A stretch of DNA of 64,000 nt from CBDCFV01 sp965216425 (lineage in GTDB: Bacteria > Chloroflexota > Dehalococcoidia > Lucifugimonadales > UBA3495). A program made the position numbers and the translations under genes. Shown here piece by piece: positions 43,513-52,380 of this stretch. The notes beneath the pieces are model-generated. The model made no database searches, was not told the origin of the DNA, and worked only from the letters and a program-made list of their open reading frames with translations. The DNA lies in the NCBI GenBank assembly GCA_965216425.1, contig CBDCFV010000006.1, forward strand, positions 1,178,001 through 1,242,000. Reading direction: 5' to 3'. Each line of letters opens with the position of its first letter. Positions within the stretch are counted from its first letter, which is position 1.

Positions 43513-44606
43513 CCAATAGCAGGGGTCGCCGCGTTCCTTAACAGTAGAACCCGGACAGTTGCCTGGGCCAATCGAGCCCGCATCGTGCAAGGAAGGGTCA
43601 ACACTGAGACAGGAGGTACAGATGGAAGGAGAACCGAGGTTCGTAGGCATTGATGTCTCAAAGGCGCAGTTGGACGTTGCTGTCCGGCCTACAGGGAAGC
43701 GATGGACCCTGCCCTACGACCAGACCGGAATTGAGGGACTGATCCCCCAGATAGTGGACCTGGAGCCTGCCTTGGTGTTGTTGGAGGCTACGGGCGGCTT
43801 GGAACTGCCCTTGGTGGCCGCCCTGGCCGCTGCGGCGCTGCCGGTGGTGGTGGTCAACCCACGCCAGGTCAGGGACTTTGCCAAGGCCACCGGAACGCTG
43901 GCCAAGACCGACACTCTGGACGCGGGGGTCCTGGCCCATTTCGCCGACGCCGTCCGTCCTGAGGTGCGCCCCCTCAAGGACTCAGAGACCCAGGTCCTCA
44001 ACTCGCTGACTGCCCGCAGGCACCAGGTGATGACCATGCTGGTCTCCGAGAAGAACCGGCTGGGCACCGCCATCAGCGCCGTTAGTCCCCGCATTGAAGC
44101 CCACATCGCGTGGTTGGAACAAGAGCTGAGCGACTTGGACAAGGGGCTACGTCAGACTTTGCGCCGGAGTCCAGTGTGGCGTGAGAAGGACGACCTGCTC
44201 CGCACCGTTCCCGGCGTTGGAGAGCAGATCTCCCTCACTCTGCTGGCCAATCTGCCAGAGCTGGGCACGCTGAATCGCCGGCAGATCGCCGCCCTTGTGG
44301 GCGTGGCCCCCTACAACCGGGACAGTGGCACCCTGCGGGGCAAACGCGCCGTCTGGGGCGGACGCTCCCGGGTGCGGGCCGTCCTCTACATGGGAGCGTT
44401 GGTAGCCAGCCGCCACAACCCTGCTATCCGGGACTTCTACCAGAGGCTGCTGGCAGCTGGCAAGCCGAAAAAGGTGGCGCTGGTCGCGTCCATGCGCAAA
44501 CTGCTGGTTATACTCAATGGCATGCTCAAACACGGCTCCCCTTGGAGCGATACGACTCAGCCAGTCGTCGCTCATTCCTGTTGACTTTCAAGACAGTTGC
44601 TATTGG
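43513..44606 (+). mobile_element. IS110-family insertion sequence
   Basis: An apparently intact element around one transposase gene. The string CCAATAGCA at 43513-43521 is repeated in inverted form at 44598-44606, which gives subterminal inverted repeats. IS110 elements lack classical terminal repeats and carry noncoding flanks that guide recombination, so the exact outer ends are uncertain. Confidence 0.6.
43622..44584 (+). CDS. IS110 family transposase
   Basis: A 320-residue DEDD-type recombinase. The N-terminal RuvC-like part has FVGIDVSKAQLDVAV (first Asp), VLLEATGG (Glu) and AKTDTLDAGVLAHF (Asp pair). The C-terminal transposase_20 part has LLRTVPGVGEQISLTLLANLPELG and the serine-containing NRDSGTLRGKRAVWGGR. 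Full length, with no frameshift. AGGAGG lies before the ATG at 43622. It is the only complete transposase in the window. The element lies close to the MFS gene downstream and the IS1380 remnant upstream. Confidence 0.92.
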   Translation: MEGEPRFVGIDVSKAQLDVAVRPTGKRWTLPYDQTGIEGLIPQIVDLEPALVLLEATGGLELPLVAALAAAALPVVVVNPRQVRDFAKATGTLAKTDTLDAGVLAHFADAVRPEVRPLKDSETQVLNSLTARRHQVMTMLVSEKNRLGTAISAVSPRIEAHIAWLEQELSDLDKGLRQTLRRSPVWREKDDLLRTVPGVGEQISLTLLANLPELGTLNRRQIAALVGVAPYNRDSGTLRGKRAVWGGRSRVRAVLYMGALVASRHNPAIRDFYQRLLAAGKPKKVALVASMRKLLVILNGMLKHGSPWSDTTQPVVAHSC

Positions 44607-44735
44607 GTGCTCCTTTTCCGGGGTTGGTTTCGTGTTTCAAAACCATTATCCCAGATTCAGAGGAGCACCCTCTGGCTTCTTCAAGGGCTGTCCCAAAGGC
44701 CGTCCTTCGGTGGATTCGGGCTTAAGGAGGGAACC

Positions 44736-45986
44736 TTGCCCCGACTTAACCTAAGTTGGGTGATACTCGCCGCCGGGTTCTTCATCCTGTTCTTCGCTGG
44801 CGGTTCCCGGTACGCTTTGGGGTTGATGCTCAAGCCGATGACCGAGGACCTTGGCTGGAGCAGGTCCACCCTCTCCTTCGCTGTCACCTTCTTCATGTTT
44901 ACGTCGGCATTGGCCTTGCCGGTGGCCGGAAGACTGGTGGACAGGTACAGCCTGCGGTGGGTGCTGGCATTCGGGGCGACGACCGTCGCGGTCGGCGTAG
45001 GGTTGATAAGCCGGGTGGTCGAGCCGTGGCAGGTCTTCCTGGTCTACGGCGTGCTGTTCGCCGTGGGGCACGCCGCGACGGGCAACCCTATCGTGGGGGT
45101 GATGATCACCCGGTGGTTCGAGCGGCGGCGGGGCATTGCCAACAGCGTGGCGGTGTCGGGCAACGCCACCGGGCAGTTGGTAATCATAGGCACACTGGCG
45201 GCTTTCCTGACCAATACAGGATGGAGGAATGCTTACGGCTTGCTGGGGGTGGCCAACTTATTCATCGCCGTCCCTTTGATTCTCGCAGCCCTCAGGTCCT
45301 GGCCCAGGACCGATGCCGAGTCCGACCAGGTTGACACACCGGAAGGCGGGACGCCGCAAGTCGATGCTCCCCCGATTGCAGTTCCCTTGGGACCGCCGTC
45401 GGTCATCAGGTCGGGCCAATTCTGGCTGCTGGTGTTTCTCTACGCCGTGTGCGGCTTCCAAGACTTCTTGATGGCTACCCACATCGTCGCCTTTGCCCAG
45501 GACTCCGGCATCGGGACGGTACTGGCAGGGAACATCCTGGCTTTGATGGGGTTTATGGGGTTGATCGGGGTGCTTTGCGCCGGGCTGTTGTCCGATGCCG
45601 TCGGCGCGCAGCGGCCCTTGGCGCTTTGCTTCGTAATGCGGATCGGGATTTTCTCACTCATTATCGCGGTCCAGAATACCCCAGTAATCCTAGTGTTTTC
45701 GTTGCTCTACGGGTTCACCTTCCTGATGACCGCTCCCCTAACGGTGATATTCGCGCGGGAGATATTCGGGCCGGTGAGGCTTGGAACGGTTAGCGGGACC
45801 ATTTCGATGGTGCACCAGATGTTCGGCGGGCTGGGCGCGTTGGCGGGGGCGCTAATTTTCGACTATTGGGGGAGTTACTACTGGGCGTTTGTCCTGATGC
45901 TGGGACTGTCCATAGGCGCCACCGCGCTGTCGCCGCTGTTGCACAGGAGCGGCGGAGTCCAAGCGGTAGCAGTGAAAGAGGCGTGA
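44736..45986 (+). CDS. MFS transporter, probable monocarboxylate-type, TTG start
   Basis: A 416-residue integral membrane protein with about 12 hydrophobic segments in two halves, separated near residue 200 by a hydrophilic loop rich in Asp, Pro and Gly. The loop RWFERRRGIANSVAVSGNATGQ after helix 4 is the OFA/monocarboxylate-porter-like signature. The frame is open into the IS110 end, but TTG 44736 has AAGGAGG five bases before it and gives a start right at the first helix (LNLSWVILAAGFFILFF). The IS110 element ends about 130 bases upstream and may have replaced or altered the promoter. The substrate is probably an organic anion. Confidence 0.85.
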   Translation: MPRLNLSWVILAAGFFILFFAGGSRYALGLMLKPMTEDLGWSRSTLSFAVTFFMFTSALALPVAGRLVDRYSLRWVLAFGATTVAVGVGLISRVVEPWQVFLVYGVLFAVGHAATGNPIVGVMITRWFERRRGIANSVAVSGNATGQLVIIGTLAAFLTNTGWRNAYGLLGVANLFIAVPLILAALRSWPRTDAESDQVDTPEGGTPQVDAPPIAVPLGPPSVIRSGQFWLLVFLYAVCGFQDFLMATHIVAFAQDSGIGTVLAGNILALMGFMGLIGVLCAGLLSDAVGAQRPLALCFVMRIGIFSLIIAVQNTPVILVFSLLYGFTFLMTAPLTVIFAREIFGPVRLGTVSGTISMVHQMFGGLGALAGALIFDYWGSYYWAFVLMLGLSIGATALSPLLHRSGGVQAVAVKEA

Positions 45987-46024
45987 TAATGGTGAACATA
46001 CTCCTCCCCGCCTAACGCGCGGCA

Positions 46025-47377
46025 CTACTCGGACCGGCTCTCTTCCAAGCCATCATTCGCGCCCGGCGGCGGCAGCGATTTTTTCGCCTGTTTCAAGAAC
46101 CCGAACAACAGGAGCGCCATGACCGCGGCGGCGGCAGCCACCCCCACCGTAATCAGCCAAGGAAACCGCTCGCTGAATGGGGGCTTGGGTACGGTAAACT
46201 GCGGACTATCGGTTTGCGCTCCGAGGCTCCCGACCAATGGAGACTCGGCATCCAGATACGGCAGGAGGTTGGCCAAGTCGTAGGAGACGGGACCGGCAGC
46301 AAGGTTGCCGTAGTAGAGGGAATAGGTCTCTCCAGGCTGGGCCAGGAACAATATCCTTCGAGCAAGTCCTTCGGCTTCTATCCCGTCGATAGACAAGGGT
46401 GGGTTGTCCTCGTTGTGTATGGTTGCGCGCAAGTAACGGTAAGTCACCTCAGGATAAGACAGGTCCAACTGTTTGCCGGTAAACTTGGCAGTGTCGTAGG
46501 CATAGATGGCGGACCTCCGGGACACCGGCGTCCACGTTAATCCGTCCTCGCTCCCCTCCAGAGACACCTCGCGGTGAAAGTTCACCGACACCGTTTGCAG
46601 GGTCAGCCGATTTGTAGGAACCCCCGCGGTCCCCAAGTCAGCCTCAACGATGGTGGCATTGGCCGAGGCGTCCTCGGCGACCCCGGTTATTTCCATGTCG
46701 TAACCGGTGACCTGCGCAGGCTTTACCTGCACCGAGGAAACCTGGGCCCCGGAAATCCGCAGCGGCTCCTCATCATTATTGGTGATACGAATACGGAGGT
46801 AACGAGCGGTGCTTTCCGGATAGTCCACTTCCAGATTCCGCGCGTTGAAGCCACGTTCATTTACGGTGAAATCGAAGATTTTCACGCCCTCCCGCAGGAC
46901 CGCCCACGATTCGGCGTCGGCGCTCCCCTCCACCAGCACCACACGTTGAAAATTCTTTGAGTCCGTCAGTATATTGACCCTGTTGTGAAGCTGTCCGTCC
47001 CGGCCAAGGTCGACGACGAAGCTGGAATACTGCCCCGGCACGTGGCCCAGGTCCCTGACCTTCACTTGCAGCGACTCTTCCTGTGCGCGTCCCTGTTCCA
47101 CCACTAACTGGTAGGCGACTTCCCGCCCACCAGCCTCCACCAAGCGCAAGTCCACCTGTGCCCGAGCCGCCCCTTGAAACACGTCCCGGTCCAAGTCGAC
47201 CTCAACCAATTCCTCTCCATCAGGCAGCGACGGGAACGTTACGGGCTTGGAGTAACGCCACTCTTTGAATGAAAAGTCCGCAGAGGCGACAGCGAGCAGT
47301 GGCAGCCACAGCAACGCTGCAAGGACGATGCCCAAAAGCACAGGCAGCCGGCGGCAGGAACGGGACCTATTATTCAA
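46025..47377 (-). CDS. DUF3999-type exported, membrane-anchored protein
   Basis: A 450-residue protein with a signal peptide (basic start, LPVLLGIVLAALLWLPLLAVASA), a long extracytoplasmic beta-rich region, one C-terminal membrane helix (ITVGVAAAAAVMALLLFGFL) and a short charged tail. Two related discoidin-like stretches (RYLRIRITNNDEEPLRISGAQV and RYLRATIHNEDNPPLSIDGIEA) indicate internal duplication. DUF3999 proteins are commonly paired with DUF2339 membrane proteins, as here: its ATG overlaps the end of the upstream gene by eight bases. The function is unknown; a role at the cell envelope is likely. Confidence 0.8.
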   Translation of the reverse strand: MNNRSRSCRRLPVLLGIVLAALLWLPLLAVASADFSFKEWRYSKPVTFPSLPDGEELVEVDLDRDVFQGAARAQVDLRLVEAGGREVAYQLVVEQGRAQEESLQVKVRDLGHVPGQYSSFVVDLGRDGQLHNRVNILTDSKNFQRVVLVEGSADAESWAVLREGVKIFDFTVNERGFNARNLEVDYPESTARYLRIRITNNDEEPLRISGAQVSSVQVKPAQVTGYDMEITGVAEDASANATIVEADLGTAGVPTNRLTLQTVSVNFHREVSLEGSEDGLTWTPVSRRSAIYAYDTAKFTGKQLDLSYPEVTYRYLRATIHNEDNPPLSIDGIEAEGLARRILFLAQPGETYSLYYGNLAAGPVSYDLANLLPYLDAESPLVGSLGAQTDSPQFTVPKPPFSERFPWLITVGVAAAAAVMALLLFGFLKQAKKSLPPPGANDGLEESRSE

Positions 47378-49760
47378 GCAGGAACTCCCGGATGGTGCAG
47401 CTGAACCGCTGATAGAGGAATCCGCCGATAACCAAGACCAACCCCAGCGCGAGGTAGGCGGCGACGCGGTACTCCTGGTCCAGCGCGAAGCTGTCCACCA
47501 GGAACAGCTTCAAAACCGGCACTGACAACAGGGCCAGCCCGCCGATGCGAATCCATCGGGAACGCCGCAGGATACCAGCAACAATGAGAACGGCGGCGTA
47601 GACGGCCCACAGGATGCTAAGGGAAACGCTGGCGACGTCTCCGGCTATCTCCGGGGACACAGAGAAGTAGTCGCTCCGGGTAGCAATAATAATCTCCACA
47701 CTCAAAGCCCACAATGTCAGCAAGTTGGCTGCGACGAGAAGGACGGGAAGGAAATACTGCTCCCGTTCGTCGTAGTAGTCGTCCCGCCAATGCCATAAGG
47801 CTAATGCTCCCAAGTACAACGACGCCACACCCACGGCAAAGGCCAGGAACCGCAAGCTCAGCACGGGGCGGTCAGCGGCCAGGCCTACGCAGAAAAAGTC
47901 GCAGCCCCCGGTCAAGTCAAAGGTCTCGAAGGTCAGGAGCCGGACCAGGGTTATGGCGTACACCCCAAAGCTGATCAGCCGCAACTCCACCAGCCCCAAC
48001 CGGAATGACGCGGCCATAATGACCAACCCTTCCACCGCCCACACTATGGGGACCCACGCGCCGTCGGCCTGCACCGGGACCGAGACGGTGAGGAACACGT
48101 TGCCGGCCACCAGGAACCCGGGAAACAGGACCCGCTCCCATTGGAGCAGGCCGTCGCGCTCACGGTAAATCAAATATGCGGCCAGGAAGCTGGCAACTAT
48201 GGCGGCGGCATAGGCAAAGGTGTAGATGTTCAGGAACGGTGTGACGCTCCCGGACAGCGCGTCAGGGGTGTCGATCAGCAATATCCAGAAAGTGAAAATT
48301 GCGAAAGCTCCAAGTCCGAACCAGCGCAGTTGGGGCATACCGAACTGGAAGGACAGCCACACCAGAACCACTCCTTCAACGGCCCATGCAACGCTGATCC
48401 AAGGGCCGTCCAGTTGGACCGGCACAGCAATGGTGACAAACACAGCGGCGATGCCGATGGCGAACAGGCTGTGGTGCACTTGCTCCCGGTGCCGCGTGAA
48501 AATGCCGTAAGCCAACAGCATATAAAACAACCCCAGGAGCAGGGTGAACCCGCCCATCCAAGGGCGGAACTCGTCAAACAGCAGGTCGTAGCTGAAGCCG
48601 AAGTACGCCGCGGCGTTCAGCAGCACCAGCGCGTGGTCGAAAGACTTCGGCTCGCGACGCCACAGGAGGTGAAACAGGGTTGTTGCCCCTACGAAAATAA
48701 GGAAAATAACGGTGATGCCCACCGAGGCCAACAGCAGTCCGGGGTCGAGTTCCATCCTCCAGAACTGGTAGAGGACCAATGATCCGACCAGTCCCAACAG
48801 AGTGAACCAGCGCCAGTTGCGGAAGGTTGCCAGAGCCAGCACTCCCAAGTCCAGCACCAGGACGTAGGCCAGCAATACTCGTTGGTCCGGCAGTTGGTCG
48901 CCGAGCAGGATAGGTGTGATGAAGCCGCCCAGAATACCCAGAACGGCGATAGACAAGGACTCGTAACGCAGCGCCAACCCGGCCGCGGTCAGCGTGACCA
49001 GGAAGAAGAACCCCAAGGCCAACAAAGCGGGGATGAGGCTGTAAGGGGAGAAAGCAGCGAAGATTGAAAGGTAGAGTATCGCCAGCCCGCCCCCGGTGAG
49101 GGGCAGCGCCCAGATGGGGTACTTTCCGCGCCACAACTCGCCTGCACCAATTAAGGCCAGCCCGCCGACCAAGCCCAGCACCACCCGGCCGGTCTCGCCG
49201 ATCCAAGCGTTGTCGAAGGCCAGCTTGAGGAAGAAACCGATGCCGATGACCAAGGCCACCACACCTATCCGGGCCAGCCAGTTGCCTCCCAACAGCCATT
49301 CCCAGTCCCAATTGGGGGGCCGCAAGTCCCATGTTCCGAAAACAGACGCACCGCCTTCCGGTGGGACGGCAGGCGGTGGAGCAGGAGGCGCGGCTTGGGA
49401 GACCGGCTGACCGCTTGCTTCAAGGGGCCGGAGGGACGCAGGTGAAGCGGCCGGATGGGAAGTCGCGCCTGTGGCGTCGAGGCCGGACGCGGCAATGTTT
49501 TCCCTGAGGTCAACCGGCAGCACCCGCTCTACCAGCGACAGGCGTTCGGAGTTCCGGGCCACATCGGCCCGCATTGCGTCCACGGTGAATCGAAGGGCTT
49601 GGAGTTGGGCGGCGACATCGGGGGTGTCCGTTGGACCGGACGCCTCGCTTTCCGGCGGCGGTCCCTGTTCGGAAGGCTCTTCCGGGATCAAGCTCACGCC
49701 GCAGGAGGAGCAGAAACGATCTTCCTCTCCGACCTCTCTTCCGCAGTTATTGCAGATCAC
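47370..49760 (-). CDS. DUF2339 multi-span membrane protein with N-terminal zinc ribbon
   Basis: A 796-residue protein. It starts with a zinc ribbon (CNNCGREVGEEDRFCSSCG), then a Pro/Ala-rich linker of about 100 residues with an INxxWxW-like LRPPNWDWEWLLGGNWLARIG entry to the membrane part. The rest is more than 20 hydrophobic segments with repeated VQLDGPWISVAWAVEGVVL and VQADGAWVPIVWAVEGLV blocks, typical of DUF2339. The start GTG at 49760 has a GGGGGG site upstream and puts the zinc ribbon at the very amino end. It is coupled to the DUF3999 gene. The function is unknown. Confidence 0.82.
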   Translation of the reverse strand: MICNNCGREVGEEDRFCSSCGVSLIPEEPSEQGPPPESEASGPTDTPDVAAQLQALRFTVDAMRADVARNSERLSLVERVLPVDLRENIAASGLDATGATSHPAASPASLRPLEASGQPVSQAAPPAPPPAVPPEGGASVFGTWDLRPPNWDWEWLLGGNWLARIGVVALVIGIGFFLKLAFDNAWIGETGRVVLGLVGGLALIGAGELWRGKYPIWALPLTGGGLAILYLSIFAAFSPYSLIPALLALGFFFLVTLTAAGLALRYESLSIAVLGILGGFITPILLGDQLPDQRVLLAYVLVLDLGVLALATFRNWRWFTLLGLVGSLVLYQFWRMELDPGLLLASVGITVIFLIFVGATTLFHLLWRREPKSFDHALVLLNAAAYFGFSYDLLFDEFRPWMGGFTLLLGLFYMLLAYGIFTRHREQVHHSLFAIGIAAVFVTIAVPVQLDGPWISVAWAVEGVVLVWLSFQFGMPQLRWFGLGAFAIFTFWILLIDTPDALSGSVTPFLNIYTFAYAAAIVASFLAAYLIYRERDGLLQWERVLFPGFLVAGNVFLTVSVPVQADGAWVPIVWAVEGLVIMAASFRLGLVELRLISFGVYAITLVRLLTFETFDLTGGCDFFCVGLAADRPVLSLRFLAFAVGVASLYLGALALWHWRDDYYDEREQYFLPVLLVAANLLTLWALSVEIIIATRSDYFSVSPEIAGDVASVSLSILWAVYAAVLIVAGILRRSRWIRIGGLALLSVPVLKLFLVDSFALDQEYRVAAYLALGLVLVIGGFLYQRFSCTIREFLLE

Positions 49761-50299
49761 TGTCACCGCCCCCCTGAGACCGGATGCGCGCCAAGCCCAG
49801 TTTATCAATCACGAAGCGCGTCGCCTTGAACGGTGACTCGGTTGATTTGGATGATTTCATCGACAATCGCCCGTGCCGAAGGGGTCAGCGGTGAGGAAGC
49901 AAGAGCGAAAAGATAAACCCCTGTGTCATTCTGTAACATTGCGTGACATTCAGCTTCAGAGCCGCCTTTTGGCTGGTCTGGTTTTAGGCCGTTTTTGAGC
50001 CATTTGCGCCAGTTTCGGCCCTACATTTGTGCCTATTTGTGTCATTGTGTGTCGTTTCTTATGAGGCGTTGAGGCCGATACGGCAACCGCGCCGGCGAGG
50101 CAATAGAGTGCTACAGGTCTATGGTAAAGAAGTGTTATCGGAGTTGGGAAGGGGGAAGTGTCAGTGGAAAGCCTTAACCAAGCCAATCCCAAATTCCAGA
50201 GCGAGAACCGGATAGAATTGGCCGCTGGCATCGGCTAATCTGGAGTCGTCAAGGAAATCTGACGACTGGCAAAAGAAGCCCTTCCGGGAGGATGACGAC
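49761..50299. other. Gap with GACACA-type low-order repeats
   Basis: No gene is evident in these 539 bases. Bases 49920-50060 contain several TGTGTCAT/TGACATT words and a run that, in reverse, resembles 11450-11560 (shared AAGCTGAATG, GGCC and AAAACG words). A dispersed repeat copy lies at 50125-50167. A short palindromic GCCGCCTTTTGGC motif is at about 49967. Confidence 0.4.
50125..50167. repeat. Dispersed repeat, second copy (pairs with 25112-25156)
   Basis: This tract shares the end GGAAGTGTCAGTGGA and most of the 30 bases before it with the tract at 25112. The gap between the copies is 25 kb, and neither lies in a gene. Confidence 0.6.
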
Positions 50300-51433
50300 A
50301 TGACCGTTACGCAAGCCGAAAAGACTCGACCGGACCCTGAGCAACTATGGACTGCGGTGATGTCGCGCGACCGGAGCCTTGACGGGCGTTTTGTTTATGC
50401 CGTCCGGTCAACCGGCGTTTACTGCCGCCCCACGTGCCCAAGCCGCCGTCCCCGGCAGGAGCAGGTCTGCTACTTCTCCGCCCCCGAAGAGGCGCGTAAT
50501 GCGGGCTATCGCGCATGCCTCCGCTACCTGCCCGACCGTCCCGGCACGGATGCGGAGTTGGTGACTCTCGCCTGCAACTACATCAACGAGCATGTCGCGA
50601 CCAATGAGGCCCCGCTGCAACTGGCGGAGATCATCGAGGCGGTGGGGGCAGCCCCCAAGCATTTGCAGCGGGAATTCAAGCGTGAGACCGGTCTCACACC
50701 ACTGCAATACGCCCGTGGCAAGCGAATGGAGCGGTTCAAGGGTCTCCTTCGGGAGGGCGCCAACGTGTCCGAAGCCATGTACGACGCCGGGTATGGCTCA
50801 TCCAGCCGCCTCTACGAAAACGCGAAGGAGCAACTGGGCATGACCCCAGCCAGCTATCGGAAGGGCGGCGCGGGCGCGCTCATCCGATACATTGTCACCG
50901 AGTCGGCCTTGGGCGGATTGCTGGTGGCAGGCACAGACCGCGGCGTCTGCGCAGTCAAGTTAGGCGACGACACCAGCACTCTTGTAGCCGAGTTGGAGCA
51001 GGAATTTCCCTCAGCGGACATTCGGCCCGCCGAACTGGAAGGCGATTCACCGGAGCCCACCGGGTTGCGCGACTGGACCGGCGCGGCACTGGTCTACTTG
51101 GAAGGCTGCAACTCGGACATAGACCTGCCGCTCGACGTTCAGGCCACTATGTTCCAATGGCGGGTGTGGCGACAGTTACAGGCGATACCGGTAGGCGAAA
51201 CCCGGACCTATCAGCAGTTGGCCGAGGCACTGGAGCAGCCAAAAGCCAGCCGAGCCGTAGGGCGCGCCTGCGCCACCAATCCCGTGGCCCCCATCATCCC
51301 GTGCCACCGAGCCCTGCGGAAAGACGGCGGTCTGGGCGGCTACCGCTGGGGACTGCACCGCAAGGAGGCCCTGCTGGCCATGGAACGCAGCCAATCCGCC
51401 GAAGCGTCCGCAGGGCCCGAATCCGGTCCGTAG
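50300..51433 (+). CDS. ada: Ada-type bifunctional regulator/O6-methylguanine-DNA methyltransferase with an altered zinc site
   Basis: A 377-residue protein with the Ada architecture. An N-terminal zinc domain (GRFVYAVRSTGVYCRPTCPSRRP, then AGYRACLRYLPD) is followed by an AraC-type helix-turn-helix (LQREFKRETGLTPLQYARGKRMER) and a C-terminal methyltransferase with the acceptor cysteine in NPVAPIIPCHRAL. In E. coli Ada the zinc is held by four cysteines, and the first also accepts methyl groups from phosphotriesters. Here the last, expected in CxxC, is tyrosine (CLRY). Methylguanine repair should be intact; methylphosphotriester repair and the regulatory switch may not be. GGGAGG precedes the ATG. 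Confidence 0.9.
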   Translation: MTVTQAEKTRPDPEQLWTAVMSRDRSLDGRFVYAVRSTGVYCRPTCPSRRPRQEQVCYFSAPEEARNAGYRACLRYLPDRPGTDAELVTLACNYINEHVATNEAPLQLAEIIEAVGAAPKHLQREFKRETGLTPLQYARGKRMERFKGLLREGANVSEAMYDAGYGSSSRLYENAKEQLGMTPASYRKGGAGALIRYIVTESALGGLLVAGTDRGVCAVKLGDDTSTLVAELEQEFPSADIRPAELEGDSPEPTGLRDWTGAALVYLEGCNSDIDLPLDVQATMFQWRVWRQLQAIPVGETRTYQQLAEALEQPKASRAVGRACATNPVAPIIPCHRALRKDGGLGGYRWGLHRKEALLAMERSQSAEASAGPESGP

Positions 51434-51574
51434 CCTGGAAGTCCGAGGAATTCGTTTCGGGATGTAGACAACGGGCCGGATAACAGTTGGGCGGAGTCTC
51501 GTTTCAGGTGGTCCAGCCAACCGTACATGGTGGGGGATTCACACGAAAGCGAGAATGATGGGATGATGGCGAGA

Positions 51575-51778
51575 CTACTTCGCTGCGGGGACTTGTTCGT
51601 ATGTGAAGGCGGGAATCGCCATGCGCTCGCTGGCGTGTTCGATGGTTATGGCGCACAGGCGCCCAGTACCGTCGAGGTCCAGGAGGGTGTTCTCGCCCAG
51701 GTCTCGCGTCTCGGACACTTCGGAGGGGCAAAGCTCAATGTAGAGGGTATCTGTCTCAAGGAAGTGTATGATCTTCAT
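51575..51778 (-). CDS. DUF2283 family protein
   Basis: A 67-residue protein with the DUF2283 pattern: an early DTLYIEL strand, a central TRDLGENTLLDLDGTGRLCAITIEHAS, and a short tail. These small proteins are widely paired with DUF4258-type partners in a toxin-antitoxin-like arrangement, but no activity has been fixed. Its ATG overlaps the stop of the upstream gene by four bases (ATGA). Confidence 0.78.
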   Translation of the reverse strand: MKIIHFLETDTLYIELCPSEVSETRDLGENTLLDLDGTGRLCAITIEHASERMAIPAFTYEQVPAAK

Positions 51779-51984
51779 GGTGTGAATGACCTGTCAAAGA
51801 AAGCGTTATGCACGGTCTCCCCATCCGGCAACAGGATGACCCTGAGATACCTTCCTTCCATCTCCGCAATCTGTCCCCACCGCCGGATGCGGCCATCAGC
51901 TTGGACCAGTTCCCTTGCCGGACTACACCACCCGCTGAATCCAGTCCAACTCAATGTATGAACGATCAGGGCGCTGACGCACAC
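51775..51984 (-). CDS. DUF4258-like small protein, possible toxin-like partner
   Basis: A 69-residue open frame whose last 45 residues (DGRIRRWGQIAEMEGRYLRVILLPDGETVHNAFFDRSFTP in outline) look like the RxYY...VRVV...G.xVxTAFFD core of the DUF4258 family, which is RelE-like in fold. The amino end is poorly conserved and its start is uncertain. It precedes the DUF2283 gene with ATGA coupling. Confidence 0.6.
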   Translation of the reverse strand: MCVSALIVHTLSWTGFSGWCSPARELVQADGRIRRWGQIAEMEGRYLRVILLPDGETVHNAFFDRSFTP

Positions 51985-52005
51985 GCTAGAAGTAGTCCGT
52001 GAAGT

Positions 52006-52380
52006 TCAAAGAGTCGGCTTCATTCCCAGACGCCATAAGCGCAGTCCCATTGTATCAGCAAGGAGACACTGATATCGACGCTCAGAATGCACCATTGTTA
52101 ACGCACAGACGAGGATGGTAAGTTGGTAGACGTGGAACGGCCGGACGCTGGGGGAAATGCCGGAGGGTCGGCAATGGAATCGTATGCTCCTCCCTTGGCG
52201 ATGCAACTCCTTGGCTTCCCTATCGGTCAGGTTAATGCGATAGGGACGGTCCTGACTCGCCAAGTTGTCAATGGCCTGCCTCAAGGTTTTCTTGTCGGCC
52301 ACCTTCCCCGGCAGGCGTGCTGGAACCGCATCTTCTTCCTCTTCGTACTGGCCTTCCCGGTCTTCTATCACCGTCTCCAC
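52006..52380 (-). CDS. Uncertain hypothetical open frame
   Basis: A 124-codon frame. Only the first 75 residues look protein-like: an acidic start, then a KVADKKTLRQAIDNLASQDRPYRINLTDREAKELHRQG stretch in pieces. The remainder is rich in unlikely residues. It may be a short gene that has lost its end. No ribosome site of note precedes the start. Bases 52381-52584 hold no gene I can support. Confidence 0.3.
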   Translation of the reverse strand: METVIEDREGQYEEEEDAVPARLPGKVADKKTLRQAIDNLASQDRPYRINLTDREAKELHRQGRSIRFHCRPSGISPSVRPFHVYQLTILVCALTMVHSERRYQCLLADTMGLRLWRLGMKPTL

